DNA from: Gemmobacter aquaticus
GTDB lineage: Bacteria; Pseudomonadota; Alphaproteobacteria; Rhodobacterales; Rhodobacteraceae
DNA length: 33,916 nt
Assembly: GCF_007859075.1 (NCBI RefSeq)
Contig: NZ_VOAK01000007.1
Span: forward strand, 1 to 33,916
Direction: 5' to 3'
In this document: in pieces, positions 24,179 through 31,385 of the stretch
How the letters are laid out: every line of letters begins with the position of its first letter
Position numbering within the stretch: the stretch's first letter is position 1
Made by a program: the position numbers and the translations under genes
The notes under the pieces: model-generated
Database searches by the model: none
What the model saw: only the letters and a program-made list of their open reading frames with translations
Told to the model about the DNA's origin: nothing

Positions 24179-24739
24179 TCATTCGGCAGCTCTGGCCAGC
24201 CGGAGATAAGAAGGGAAGAAAGCGTCAAACTGCGTCACAGCCCGGGCGAGGCGTTCCAGAGTGGCGTCACCGGTCAGCGCCCCATCGGTGAAATCCTTGT
24301 CAGAGGCATGCACTGCCGTCGCGAGGCTTTGCGCTTCGAAGAAACCCAGCAGCGGCCTAAGCTGGTGCTCGACAACCAGCGCATGCTTCTCGCCACCGCC
24401 GGTCGCCGCCAGAAGCACCGGCCGCCCGGACAGGGAGGCCGGGTCGAGCAGGTCAATGAGATGCTTGAACAACCCCGGATACGTCGCCTTGTAGATCGGG
24501 GTCGCAATCAGCAGACCGTCAGCCGAAAGCAATCTGTCGATCTTTGCACGTGCATCGGGCGCAAGATCATTCAGCTTTCGTGCGGCGCCCAACCCGGACC
24601 CGAAATCGTTGATTTCAAGAAGATCCGTCTCGACATCCAGTCGTGCGGATACCAATTCAAGCGCCGTTGAGACAAGCGCGCGGGTTTTTGATGGTGCGGT
24701 AATATTGCCGGATAGACCGACGATGAGGGGCTTTGTCAT
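24179..24739 (-). CDS. msuE: NAD(P)H-dependent FMN reductase, MsuE/SsuE-like
   Basis: The 186-aa flavodoxin-fold product supplies FMNH2 to the monooxygenases. Evidence: IVGLSGNITAPSKTRALV at the N-terminus (the phosphate-binding loop), DGLLIATPIYKATYPGLFKHLIDLLDPASLSGRPVLLAATGGGEKHALVVEHQLRPLLGFF, which is characteristic of SsuE/MsuE. The start at 24739 (MTKPLIVG) is chosen over a start six codons upstream because it fits family length. It is the first gene of the operon msuE-sfnG-livG-livH-livM-binding protein-livF-cysE, and an operator-like element ends 13 nt upstream. Confidence 0.9.
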   Translation of the reverse strand: MTKPLIVGLSGNITAPSKTRALVSTALELVSARLDVETDLLEINDFGSGLGAARKLNDLAPDARAKIDRLLSADGLLIATPIYKATYPGLFKHLIDLLDPASLSGRPVLLAATGGGEKHALVVEHQLRPLLGFFEAQSLATAVHASDKDFTDGALTGDATLERLARAVTQFDAFFPSYLRLARAAE

Positions 24740-24752
24740 TCTTGCATCCTGA

Positions 24753-24778
24753 ATCACGACTAATTCAATAGATTTAAG
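24753..24778 (-). promoter_or_regulatory. Operator-like element, copy 5 (ahead of msuE)
   Basis: On the minus strand: CTTAAATCTA-TTGAATTA-GTCGTGAT. The right half is identical to the metQ and SfnB copies; the left half has TCTA, like the copy at 3069, in place of ACGA. It ends 13 nt before the msuE ATG, so a bound protein would cover the leader or promoter. Confidence 0.62.
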
Positions 24779-24835
24779 TCTGTTCCCCTGCCTTTTCCCA
24801 TTCCAAAGACCGGCACGCTTCGACGGGTTTCAACT

Positions 24836-25402
24836 CTATTTGCGATCCCGGAGAGGCAATTCTTTCCGAAGCGCCAAAACTTCAGCCACGCCGCCAAACG
24901 CTGGAGGAGGTGAGGCCACTGGCATCCAGATGGCTGCGCTCGACCGGTCGACCAAAGCCACCTGATCAGCATCAAGGCGGCTCAGATAGATCTCCTCCCA
25001 ATGACGACCGAACCCGTCAATGCCGCCAAGGTTGCGGCGTAGACGATCTGCCCAGGCCCTGATGCAAGGCAGGCCATGCAAAAGGAAGGTTGCGCGCTCA
25101 CGATCCAGCAGGTCCAGACGCCAAAGGGCGGGAAGCGCCAGAAGATCGGGGAGTTCTGTCACATTCCGGTCGAGCCAACGCTCGATCCGAAACAAGATGT
25201 CACGCAGACAATACACTGCGATGTCCAGGTCAACAGGATCACGCGCAACTTCGACCCGCGACACCGCCGGCATAAGTGCAGCAACCCACCTGCAGAACTC
25301 GCAATCGCGCACCGCCGTTGCGGGAACAGGCTGATGCAACCTCCCGGCAGCTTTCGTCCTCTGAGTGTCGGGGTGCAGAGGATCGGGAGCGCAGTGCCTC
25401 AT
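24836..25402 (-). CDS. Hypothetical protein with CxxC motif, 188 aa, coupled to the gene before it
   Basis: I do not recognise the family. The start at 25402 (MRHCAPD) is set by a 4-bp ATGA overlap with the upstream 190-aa gene, implying translational coupling and perhaps a joint complex. The product is soluble and largely helical, with a CEFC motif near residue 36 followed by RWVAALMPAV, a pattern reminiscent of redox-active CxxC helices in the AhpD/carboxymuconolactone decarboxylase superfamily, but the match is weak. Further cysteines lie in AVYCLRD and GLPCIRAW. It ends 96 bp before msuE and shares its direction, so the two operons may be partly co-transcribed. Confidence 0.55.
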   Translation of the reverse strand: MRHCAPDPLHPDTQRTKAAGRLHQPVPATAVRDCEFCRWVAALMPAVSRVEVARDPVDLDIAVYCLRDILFRIERWLDRNVTELPDLLALPALWRLDLLDRERATFLLHGLPCIRAWADRLRRNLGGIDGFGRHWEEIYLSRLDADQVALVDRSSAAIWMPVASPPPAFGGVAEVLALRKELPLRDRK

Positions 25403-25971
25403 GGGATACGCTGAACCGGCAGCGCCGCACCCTTGTCGATCCAACGCAGGATCGCCATCTGGCGGACAAACGCGACCACTCCATCGATCTCGGCGACCCC
25501 CTCTGGCGACCATCCCATTGCCAGAAGTTCACCAGCATCTGTCGGTAGATCAGGGTCCATCAGACTTTGATGCGCATAGACAAGCGCCGCAGCCATACGC
25601 GGACCGATCTGGGCCAGCAACGCTGGGTCCACATGCCAGGTGGCTCCATTGCGCTCTGCGCGGCAGGCAGAAAATCCCGGCAAAGAGCCATAGGGATCGG
25701 GACGCGCGGCCTGTTCGGCTGCGTCCGAGATCCGGATCGCAAGATCCAGCGCAGTTTCAGACAGCCATTCGCCGAACAGCGCCACACAATGCGGCTCGCC
25801 CAGATATTCCGCCGTGAAGGCGCTGATCATCTGACGCTCCAACTTCGTCAGGACCATCGGACGGACCGGGGTCATGATCTGGCGCACGCCAGCCGCAACG
25901 GCTCGGCGCAACATGGCGTTCTGCTCGCTCCAGTTCCATGGCGGACCTTCCCGCGGGACGAGAACATTCAT
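25399..25971 (-). CDS. AhpD/CMD-like helical protein (tentative), 190 aa
   Basis: The segment PMVLTKLERQMISAFTAEYLGEPHCVALFGEWL resembles the helix of carboxymuconolactone-decarboxylase/AhpD-like proteins, and the C-terminal MGWSPEGVAEIDGVVAFVRQMAILRW resembles the second part of CMD-domain proteins that accompany organosulfur monooxygenases. The family's CxxC is reduced to a single cysteine here. The start at 25971 (MNVLVPREG) is chosen because GGAGG lies 8 nt upstream; alternative ATGs at 26010 and 26031 lack such a signal. It overlaps the next gene by 4 bp. An operator-like element lies 62 bp upstream. Peroxide or radical scavenging alongside the flavin monooxygenases would fit but is inference. 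Confidence 0.6.
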   Translation of the reverse strand: MNVLVPREGPPWNWSEQNAMLRRAVAAGVRQIMTPVRPMVLTKLERQMISAFTAEYLGEPHCVALFGEWLSETALDLAIRISDAAEQAARPDPYGSLPGFSACRAERNGATWHVDPALLAQIGPRMAAALVYAHQSLMDPDLPTDAGELLAMGWSPEGVAEIDGVVAFVRQMAILRWIDKGAALPVQRIP

Positions 25972-26442
25972 CCGAGACCTCCTTTCGCTCTGCAACGTGC
26001 GGTCAGGCATTAGTCTGCCCGTCCCGCGCAATAATTACGACAATACAAAGCGTGTTTTCTTTTGCCCCTTCATAGAAGAAACACCCTCTGATCCGGCATA
26101 GCGCAGCAGAGCGTCCGCCGGCCGATGGGCCGCCACCCGGGCTCCGAAAGAAACCACCTGTGCATGTCCCTCACGGGACGGCAGGAATTTTACGGGAATG
26201 CCAGTGCGCAGAACGATTCATCTGCCAGCTGATTCCAACCACCCACGAAACACCTCCGAAACATGTCACCCCACCGAAGATCATGGTGCCCAGACCCGCC
26301 TCTGACAGTAGCGCCACGCCACGCAAGCCACTGAATTTGAAAAGTGGTTCTGTCGCATCGACCTGTCGAAGGCGTTAGCCTTTGGACCATCCTCGGACGA
26401 ACCGAAGGCCAATCACATGCCCCCTATCCTGCAGGAGACAAA
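25972..26442. promoter_or_regulatory. Divergent 471-bp intergenic region
   Basis: This region separates the leftward 190-aa gene from the rightward SfnB/DszC-like gene. Near its left end it has the AT-rich operator-like element (26034-26059). The rest has no supported gene. A weaker look-alike (26331-26360, ending in GTCGCATC) lies 80 bp before the rightward gene. AGGAGA precedes the ATG at 26443. Confidence 0.5.
26034..26059 (-). promoter_or_regulatory. Operator-like element, copy 6 (ahead of the 190-aa gene)
   Basis: On the minus strand: AAAACACGC-TTTGTATT-GTCGTAAT, with the same 8-nt spacing between the ACG-type left half and the GTCG right half. It is the most diverged copy apart from tauA's. 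It lies 62 bp before the chosen start at 25971 and may act on the divergent gene as well. Confidence 0.5.
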
Positions 26443-27672
26443 ATGACCAAGCATGACCGTTGGACCGAAGTGCCAACCACCGACGAACTGAAATCCCGGT
26501 TCCAGCCGGTGTTCGACCGCATCGCTGCCGGAGCGGTCAAGCGGGAACGAGACCGCATTCTCCCACATGATGAAATCGGCTGGCTTAAAGAGGCCGGCTT
26601 CACCGCATTGCGCGTTCCGGTGGAATTCGGCGGCATCGGTGCTTCGCTTGTCCAACAGTTTGATCTTCTGATCGACCTTGCCACTGCTGACACCAACGTT
26701 GCCCAAGCCTTGCGCAGTCATCTGGCCCTGGTCGAGGACCGGCTTGTCGCACCCCGCGCAGAAGGCGAAGTCTGGCTGCGCCGTTTCGGCAAGGGCGAGA
26801 TTGCCGGCAATGGCTGGACCGAGATCGGCTCGGTGAAGATCGGCGATACGATCACAAAGGTCACACCCGACGATCAAGGTTTCCGCGTCGATGGCGAGAA
26901 GTACTATTCCACGGGAACCATATTCGCCGAGTGGATCGACACCTATGCCACACGCAGCGACACCGGCGCCCCGGTCATTGCGATCATCAGGCTGGATCAG
27001 CCAGGTGTAACCATCCGCGACGATTGGTCCGGCTTTGGACAGCGCCTGACAGGTACTGGCACGACAACCTTTAGTGGGGCAAGGCTGGAACCGGAAGGGC
27101 TCGTCCCATTCGAGCGCCGTTTCCGGTATCAGACTGCGTTCTATCAGCTGGTGCTGAACGCGGTTCTGACGGGCGCGGCGCTCGCTGCAGTGCGCGACGT
27201 GGCGCAACTTGTGGCGGCGCGCAAACGCACTTTCTCGCATGGCGCAGGCGGCGCGGGCGGTCTGGTCCGGCATGATGCCCAAATCCTGCAGGTACTCGGC
27301 CGAGCACGCGCACAGGCCTACGCGGCGCGCGCGACCACGCTGGAAGCCGCACGCGCGGCACAGCGTGCATACGAGACGTCACAAGGCAGTGATCGCACCG
27401 CTGACGATGCCGCAAACGTGGACGCAGAGCTGGCATCCGGCGCAGCTCAATCGGCCGTTGTCGATTTGGCACTCCGGGCAGTGAGCGACGTGTTCAACGC
27501 CCTGGGCGCCTCGTCAAGCGACACGGCACTCGCACTTGATCGGCACTGGCGCAATGCCCGGACGGCCGCGAGCCATAATCCGGTCATCTACAAGGAGCGC
27601 ATCCTGGGGGATCACCTCGTGAACGGAACCGAGCCCACCTTTGTCTGGCAGATCGGTGCCGTTGCAAGTTGA
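26443..27672 (+). CDS. SfnB/DszC-like flavin monooxygenase of the acyl-CoA dehydrogenase fold (copy 3)
   Basis: The 409-aa product has the same architecture as the two SfnB-like enzymes at 11239-13683: AVKRERDRILPHDEIGWLKEAGFTALRVP, FRVDGEKYYSTGTIFAEWIDTYA, VTIRDDWSGFGQRLTGTGTTTF and the C-terminal HWRNARTAASHNPVIYKERILGDHLVNG. It is clearly more distant: it replaces the IPQNHF block by VAQALRSHLALVED, which is nearer to DszC-type dibenzothiophene or desulfurisation monooxygenases. Such enzymes are tetrameric, use FMNH2 and O2, and oxidise thioethers to sulfoxides and sulfones. It stands alone on the plus strand with its own ribosome binding site (AGGAGA). Substrate unknown. Confidence 0.82.
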   Translation: MTKHDRWTEVPTTDELKSRFQPVFDRIAAGAVKRERDRILPHDEIGWLKEAGFTALRVPVEFGGIGASLVQQFDLLIDLATADTNVAQALRSHLALVEDRLVAPRAEGEVWLRRFGKGEIAGNGWTEIGSVKIGDTITKVTPDDQGFRVDGEKYYSTGTIFAEWIDTYATRSDTGAPVIAIIRLDQPGVTIRDDWSGFGQRLTGTGTTTFSGARLEPEGLVPFERRFRYQTAFYQLVLNAVLTGAALAAVRDVAQLVAARKRTFSHGAGGAGGLVRHDAQILQVLGRARAQAYAARATTLEAARAAQRAYETSQGSDRTADDAANVDAELASGAAQSAVVDLALRAVSDVFNALGASSSDTALALDRHWRNARTAASHNPVIYKERILGDHLVNGTEPTFVWQIGAVAS

Positions 27673-27809
27673 CGTGGCGCGCTCATCCCGCACAGTGGAC
27701 AACTCTGCCATGTTGCGCGGCCGGAGGTCGGCTTTGAACGACCTCCGGATTCCAAGCGAGAGGGACTTTGTGGATACAGCTTTTTGCCATCGGCTGAGTG
27801 AAGCAAATC

Positions 27810-28085
27810 GTAAGCGGTGCGTCGGCCACGTGGTTTCGGCCTGATGCTGTATCGGGCATGCCGTCGTGCAACTGAGTTTGCAGGGGGGGCACCAAAATGA
27901 GCACCGGATGGAGGTGCGTGGGTCGAATGGAGTGTCGCGGATCGAGATCCTTGATGGTCCGACCGGGCGGCGGCGATGACCGCAAGATCTCAAGGCGCGG
28001 AATATGGCCGAGAGTTTTCAGCTGGCGCGCGCGTCTACGATGTTGCGGTGAAGTATGGGTTGATTGCCCGGTCGGACATCTCGAA
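27810..28085 (+). mobile_element. Degenerate left end of an IS66-family element with tnpA remnant
   Basis: GTAAGCGG at 27810 resembles the GTAAGCG terminal sequence of IS66 elements. From about 27937, allowing two frameshifts, the translation follows IS66 TnpA: SRIEILDGPTGRRR, then PQDLKARNMAESFQ, then GARVYDVAVKYGLIARSDIS. An intact TnpA has about 130 residues and is followed by tnpB and tnpC; both are missing here. The remnant is non-functional and marks the right boundary of the organosulfur region. No partner right end or target duplication can be seen. Confidence 0.7.
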
Positions 28086-28099
28086 CACTGATCTTCTTC

Positions 28100-28160
28100 T
28101 GTCCCGGGTTTCCCGGGACAGGTCATGCGAATGCAAACCGGGTGTCGGCGCGACACCCGG
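28100..28160. repeat. Two tandem perfect hairpins
   Basis: TGTCCCGGG-TTT-CCCGGGACA (28100-28120, 9-bp stem) is followed 17 bp later by CCGGGTGTCG-GCG-CGACACCCGG (28138-28160, 10-bp stem). Both have 3-nt loops and no U-tract. They lie just after the IS66 remnant, in non-coding DNA. They resemble palindromic REP-type units or termination structures; their role is unknown. Confidence 0.6.
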
Positions 28161-28504
28161 GCCTTCGCCATTGGTCGCGATCAAAAGGCCCGGAACCGCC
28201 CAATCTGGGCGTAACACGCTCAATGCGCGGACCCAAGTTGCAGCCTCCCACCCGATGTCTCCGCGCGGTTCACGGCAATCGAATCGGAGACTGAGAAGCG
28301 CGAATTCGGCTGCGGCCGTCGAGGCGGCAGGAAAAAATCTTCGCCGCGAGGTGAGATTATAGGGCGGATATACCGCTTACCATGTTCCGCTGTTCCCCGC
28401 ACTCGCGGGGATGAACCCTCGACGCCAATTTCTTCAGATTTACCGGGGTCCCCGGTCTCTATCAGTTCCCGCGATCGGCCGATCTTGTTTCCGTCCTTTG
28501 CACG
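28161..28504. other. Non-coding stretch carrying palindromes and an orphan CRISPR-like repeat
   Basis: No gene is supported here. Besides the CRISPR-like unit (28390-28417), ACCGGGG-T-CCCCGGT at 28442-28456 is a perfect palindrome. These structures lie downstream of the leftward mobilisation gene and may act as its terminator. Confidence 0.45.
28390..28417 (+). CRISPR. Single type I-E-like CRISPR repeat (orphan)
   Basis: The unit GTTCCCCGC-ACTC-GCGGGGATGAACC (28392-28417) is almost identical to known 29-bp type I-E repeats (Cas6e hairpin with GATGAACC 3' handle). No second copy is found 61 bp before or after, and no cas gene is in the window. It is therefore a solitary repeat, not an array. 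A coincidental hairpin serving as terminator for the leftward mob gene cannot be excluded. Confidence 0.5.
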
Positions 28505-29959
28505 TCAGAACCCCGGCCCATCCATGTCACGGGCTGCCGCGATGCGGGTCAAACGTGCGATCTGGTCGGGATTGAGGCTGTCGCGCAGGTTCGCCAGAAA
28601 CGCGGCATCATCGGCGATTGTGTGACGCTCTTTCCCGACCATTGCTTCTAGAGCTGCCGAAACGGTGTCGGCAAAGCGCTTCAAGAGGGGCAGCACCGGA
28701 TTGAGGCGCGCCTCATTCCGGTGCTGCTGCGGCAAGTCCCTTGCTCGCGCCGTCCAGACCAGCCTGAGGTTGCTGCCGGTTTCGCTGTCCAAAAAAGTAA
28801 ACATCCCCTCTGCGAACAGGCGGAGACCCAGGGTCAGGTTCTCCACGATCCCCTCGGCCTTCACCTCTGCCTCCCGGGCGGCGGCGTTGGCGAGGCGGCA
28901 TCGCTTCACCGCCTGATTTGCGTCTTCTTTTGCCACGGCGGCCCGATCCCGTTCAACATCGGCGCTTTTCCGGAGGTGAAGCAACGCCGCGTCCTGCGCC
29001 GCCCTCTCGGATTTGAGCCGCCCGATCTGTGCGAGGATCGCCGCGTGCTGAAGCTGCGCCTCGTCACCATCGCGGGCAATTTCCGCAGCAGACCTCCGCG
29101 CCGCATCAACAATGCCTGCCGCCTTTGCCTCTGCTGCCGAAACGAGCCGCTGCGCCTCGGCTCGACCTCGGGCGATCTCGGCCTGCCGATACTGCGATGG
29201 TGGCACGTGGCGCCGTGGTTTAGGCGCGGGCCGACCTGCAGCCCTGGCGGCGCGGCGCTGTTCGGCGCGGGGCGCGCCGCGACAGATGCCAAGATGGTGG
29301 AAGGCCGCGCCAACCAGATCTTGCGCATACTCGTACCGGGCCAGCAACGGGTTCGCCGAGGCCTGCAGCAGGATCTGACGCCCTCGATTCAGGGTGGTGC
29401 GGACCGTCCAGACGAGGACGATGAAGTGGATGTGAAACGCTTCTTCATCGCGGTGTGCGCTGGCATAACACAGCTGATCGCCCGGAAAGTACGTTCTCAG
29501 GAAGGTCAGGGCGGTCCGGGTGAACGCCTTGATCCTCTCTGGATCCCAGAGCGATTGACCCGTTCCCCCGAACCAGGCCTTGTTGACGGTCAGAAGGCCT
29601 TCCCGCATCGGGCCACCCTTGCAGGACCGCCATGGATCACGGGGGCCTGCGGCCTCCACCTCGGCAGCCTCCCTCTGCCGGGATTTTGCTTTCAGAGCGG
29701 CGATGTGTTCCTTGTAATTGGTCGCGCGGGCAGCCCGTATCTTCTCCCGGACGGTGTCAATCCACTGCGGCCCACCATGCAGAACCTCATTCATCGCGCT
29801 CAGCCGGGTGTTAATATGGGAGAGGTCGCCGCCCCGCCGCTTATCGTGCATGGCGAACTTGCCCAGGTCCTTCGGATGCAGGCCTTTGAAGTTCAGCACT
29901 GCGGGGTGCGGGGTCTGAATTGCAGATGCAGCGCTATCGAAGGTCGGATGGGTGGACAT
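28505..29959 (-). CDS. MobV (Pre/Mob)-family plasmid relaxase
   Basis: Relaxases of this family nick the plasmid origin of transfer and start mobilisation. The 484-aa product has the metal-binding motif HRDEEAFHIHF (residues 169-179), corresponding to the HxDExxxHxH of Pre/Mob proteins, and an N-terminal segment with FAMHDKRRGGDLSHINTRLSAMNEVLHG that fits the family's first motif. Residues about 255-350 are alanine-, glutamate- and arginine-rich and likely coiled coil. The N-terminal half is thus the relaxase domain and the C-terminal half a helical extension. The start at 29959 is the first ATG; the ribosome binding site is weak. Upstream DNA (29960-30080) may contain its nick site. It is intact, so the replicon could be mobilisable. 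Confidence 0.72.
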   Translation of the reverse strand: MSTHPTFDSAASAIQTPHPAVLNFKGLHPKDLGKFAMHDKRRGGDLSHINTRLSAMNEVLHGGPQWIDTVREKIRAARATNYKEHIAALKAKSRQREAAEVEAAGPRDPWRSCKGGPMREGLLTVNKAWFGGTGQSLWDPERIKAFTRTALTFLRTYFPGDQLCYASAHRDEEAFHIHFIVLVWTVRTTLNRGRQILLQASANPLLARYEYAQDLVGAAFHHLGICRGAPRAEQRRAARAAGRPAPKPRRHVPPSQYRQAEIARGRAEAQRLVSAAEAKAAGIVDAARRSAAEIARDGDEAQLQHAAILAQIGRLKSERAAQDAALLHLRKSADVERDRAAVAKEDANQAVKRCRLANAAAREAEVKAEGIVENLTLGLRLFAEGMFTFLDSETGSNLRLVWTARARDLPQQHRNEARLNPVLPLLKRFADTVSAALEAMVGKERHTIADDAAFLANLRDSLNPDQIARLTRIAAARDMDGPGF

Positions 29960-30246
29960 GGAGAAACCTGATGATCTTGTCGTCTCGCATCAGGATGCAG
30001 GACGACCAGGAAAACCCCGGTACGGGTTTGGCAAGATTCTTGGTGTGCGCCTCGGTTTTTTTGCAGGACGAATACTCAGTAGTGAATCTGCAGAATTCCT
30101 ATGTTTGGCCCCGCCGTCGTGACCGCGGCCGGAGGGGTGACATCGCCGGCATTCGGTCTCTTGCAGCGCTGGAATCTCGGATTTCAGGATCGGCGGTTTG
30201 GATTTTCTTCAGCTTCGGCAAAACTTTGTCGAGGCAGGAGATCTCG
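29960..30246. other. Non-coding region upstream of the relaxase gene; oriT candidate
   Basis: A 10-bp direct repeat TGCAGGACGA occurs at 29996-30005 and 30062-30071. Between the copies lie a small inverted repeat, AAACCC-N6-GGGTTT (30012-30029), and the stretch TTGGTGTGCG (30040-30049). MobV nick sites usually lie just upstream of the mob gene next to an inverted repeat, so this is the best place for oriT, but no nic sequence can be assigned. Confidence 0.35.
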
Positions 30247-30798
30247 ATGGACATCACCACAACATCCGCCCTTTTCGATGATATCGCCCTGGCGGATCGC
30301 TATGCGCCGCTGTGTGATGGCCGGATTGGAACGCGGACGCCAAGCGGAGAGGCGGTTCTCTTCGATGACATTCAGGCGCTTGGCCCTGTCGCCGGGATGC
30401 GACCTGACGCCGACTGCAATGCTGTTTCAACCCCCGCGAAGGACAGCGGATCCGAACCGATCGATCGGGACCCGCAGCAGAGCGCTGGTCAAGAGCGCCG
30501 GCCGCCATGTCGCGCGGGCGCACGGCCGGGGCAGGGCGGTAACAGTATCCGCGGCTCGCGGATATGTGCTCGGAACCTGTTTGCGACGGCCAGGGTGGTG
30601 ATCGACTGGCGCGCCATCGGATGCACGCCTCGTGCCGGTCCGGCCCCCCTGCAGCTTGTGCGACTCCGTACCCACGCCGCCCCCTGCCGTGGGCCACCTG
30701 AAAGGCAGCGCAGGCCGATCTTAGATCAAGCCATGCACCCCCGGGGCCATTGGGGGCCGGGACGTGCTGGTGCGTCCTTTGACGCGCTGCAATCCTGA
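30247..30798 (+). CDS. Doubtful hypothetical protein, 183 aa
   Basis: ATG 30247 follows a good ribosome binding site (CAGGAGAT). The first 60 residues, MDITTTSALFDDIALADRYA followed by a second LFDDI motif, look coding, with two LFDDIxA repeats. The rest is rich in arginine, proline and glycine and looks like non-coding frame. Either a short gene was frameshifted near 30430, or only the N-terminal part is real. No family recognised. Confidence 0.35.
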   Translation: MDITTTSALFDDIALADRYAPLCDGRIGTRTPSGEAVLFDDIQALGPVAGMRPDADCNAVSTPAKDSGSEPIDRDPQQSAGQERRPPCRAGARPGQGGNSIRGSRICARNLFATARVVIDWRAIGCTPRAGPAPLQLVRLRTHAAPCRGPPERQRRPILDQAMHPRGHWGPGRAGASFDALQS

Positions 30799-30829
30799 AC
30801 CGACGCCGCACTGGCGATTTCGCGCGGCC

Positions 30830-31012
30830 TCAGCGGGCGTGCGTCAGCATGGTCGTGTCCGCCTCGCCGAGATCCCAGTAGAGTCCGGCCATGATTGCCA
30901 GCCCCTCTCTGGCAATGGGGATCGGCAGATGTTCATTCGGTGCGTGCTGGGAACAGGCGGCATAGGAATGTAGCACCCATATCGTCGGCAGAGCCAGCAC
31001 CTTGGTCTGCCC
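30830..31012 (-). pseudogene. C-terminal fragment of an M20-family peptidase
   Basis: The frame ending at 30830 encodes KVLALPTIWVLHSYAACSQHAPNEHLP and EGLAIMAGLYWDLGEAD. This is the C-terminal zinc-binding end of M20 (ArgE/DapE/carboxypeptidase G2-like) metallopeptidases, in which the histidine in QHAPNEH binds metal. Intact members have about 400-460 residues; here only about 60 remain, without a start, dimerisation domain or the other zinc ligands. It was presumably cut by an insertion or deletion near 31012. Confidence 0.65.
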
Positions 31013-31271
31013 TCTGACAAGTTCTCTAATCGCACTGGTCAAGACTTCTTCTTTGGGTCTGCGCCTTCGCTGGGTTCAGGGTTCTCTCCTGAGTCGATCG
31101 CACTTGGGGTCGCTGCATATTGGCGTCAGATTAGGGATCGGCCGAAGTGGTCCTCGCGGTCATCATCCCTGCGTCTTTTGGAGGCGCCGCGTTTCAGAGG
31201 ATCGGCCTGATCCTGGCAACGCGTCCCGGCAGGACACGTGCGAGAAGTCAGCCAGCCGTGCTCCTTGGTTG
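31013..31271. other. Non-coding DNA between two gene remnants
   Basis: No supported gene. Open frames here are short, without ribosome binding sites or familiar motifs. It joins the peptidase fragment to a transposase tail and probably includes the end of the insertion element. Confidence 0.4.
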
Positions 31272-31385
31272 TCATGCATCGAGTTGGCTCCAGGGGAACG
31301 GGGTGTTTGTCTTCCACATGGCGTGGACGATGACGGCCAGCTTGCGGGCAACGGCTATCCTGACTGCGTTAGCCGTGGTGTTGGC
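31272..31385 (-). pseudogene. C-terminal tail of an IS110/IS1111-like transposase
   Basis: The frame ends with NAVRIAVARKLAVIVHAMW and TNTPFPW, closely resembling the AVARKLAVILHxMW end of IS110-family transposases. Sequence before about residue 37 from the end no longer fits the family, so only a tail remains. The frame stays open leftward for 217 codons, but most of that is not recognisable as protein. Confidence 0.6.

Noticed and set aside
26331-26360. Seventh copy of the operator-like element
   Set aside because: The right half is GTCGCATC and the left half lacks ACGA or TCTA; similarity is no better than expected by chance.
28361-28480. A full CRISPR array
   Set aside because: Repeat-sized segments at the expected 61-bp distance on either side show no match, so there is only a single repeat-like unit.
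28721-29971. 416-codon rightward frame
   Set aside because: It is antisense to the MobV relaxase gene, whose metal-binding motif supports the minus strand.
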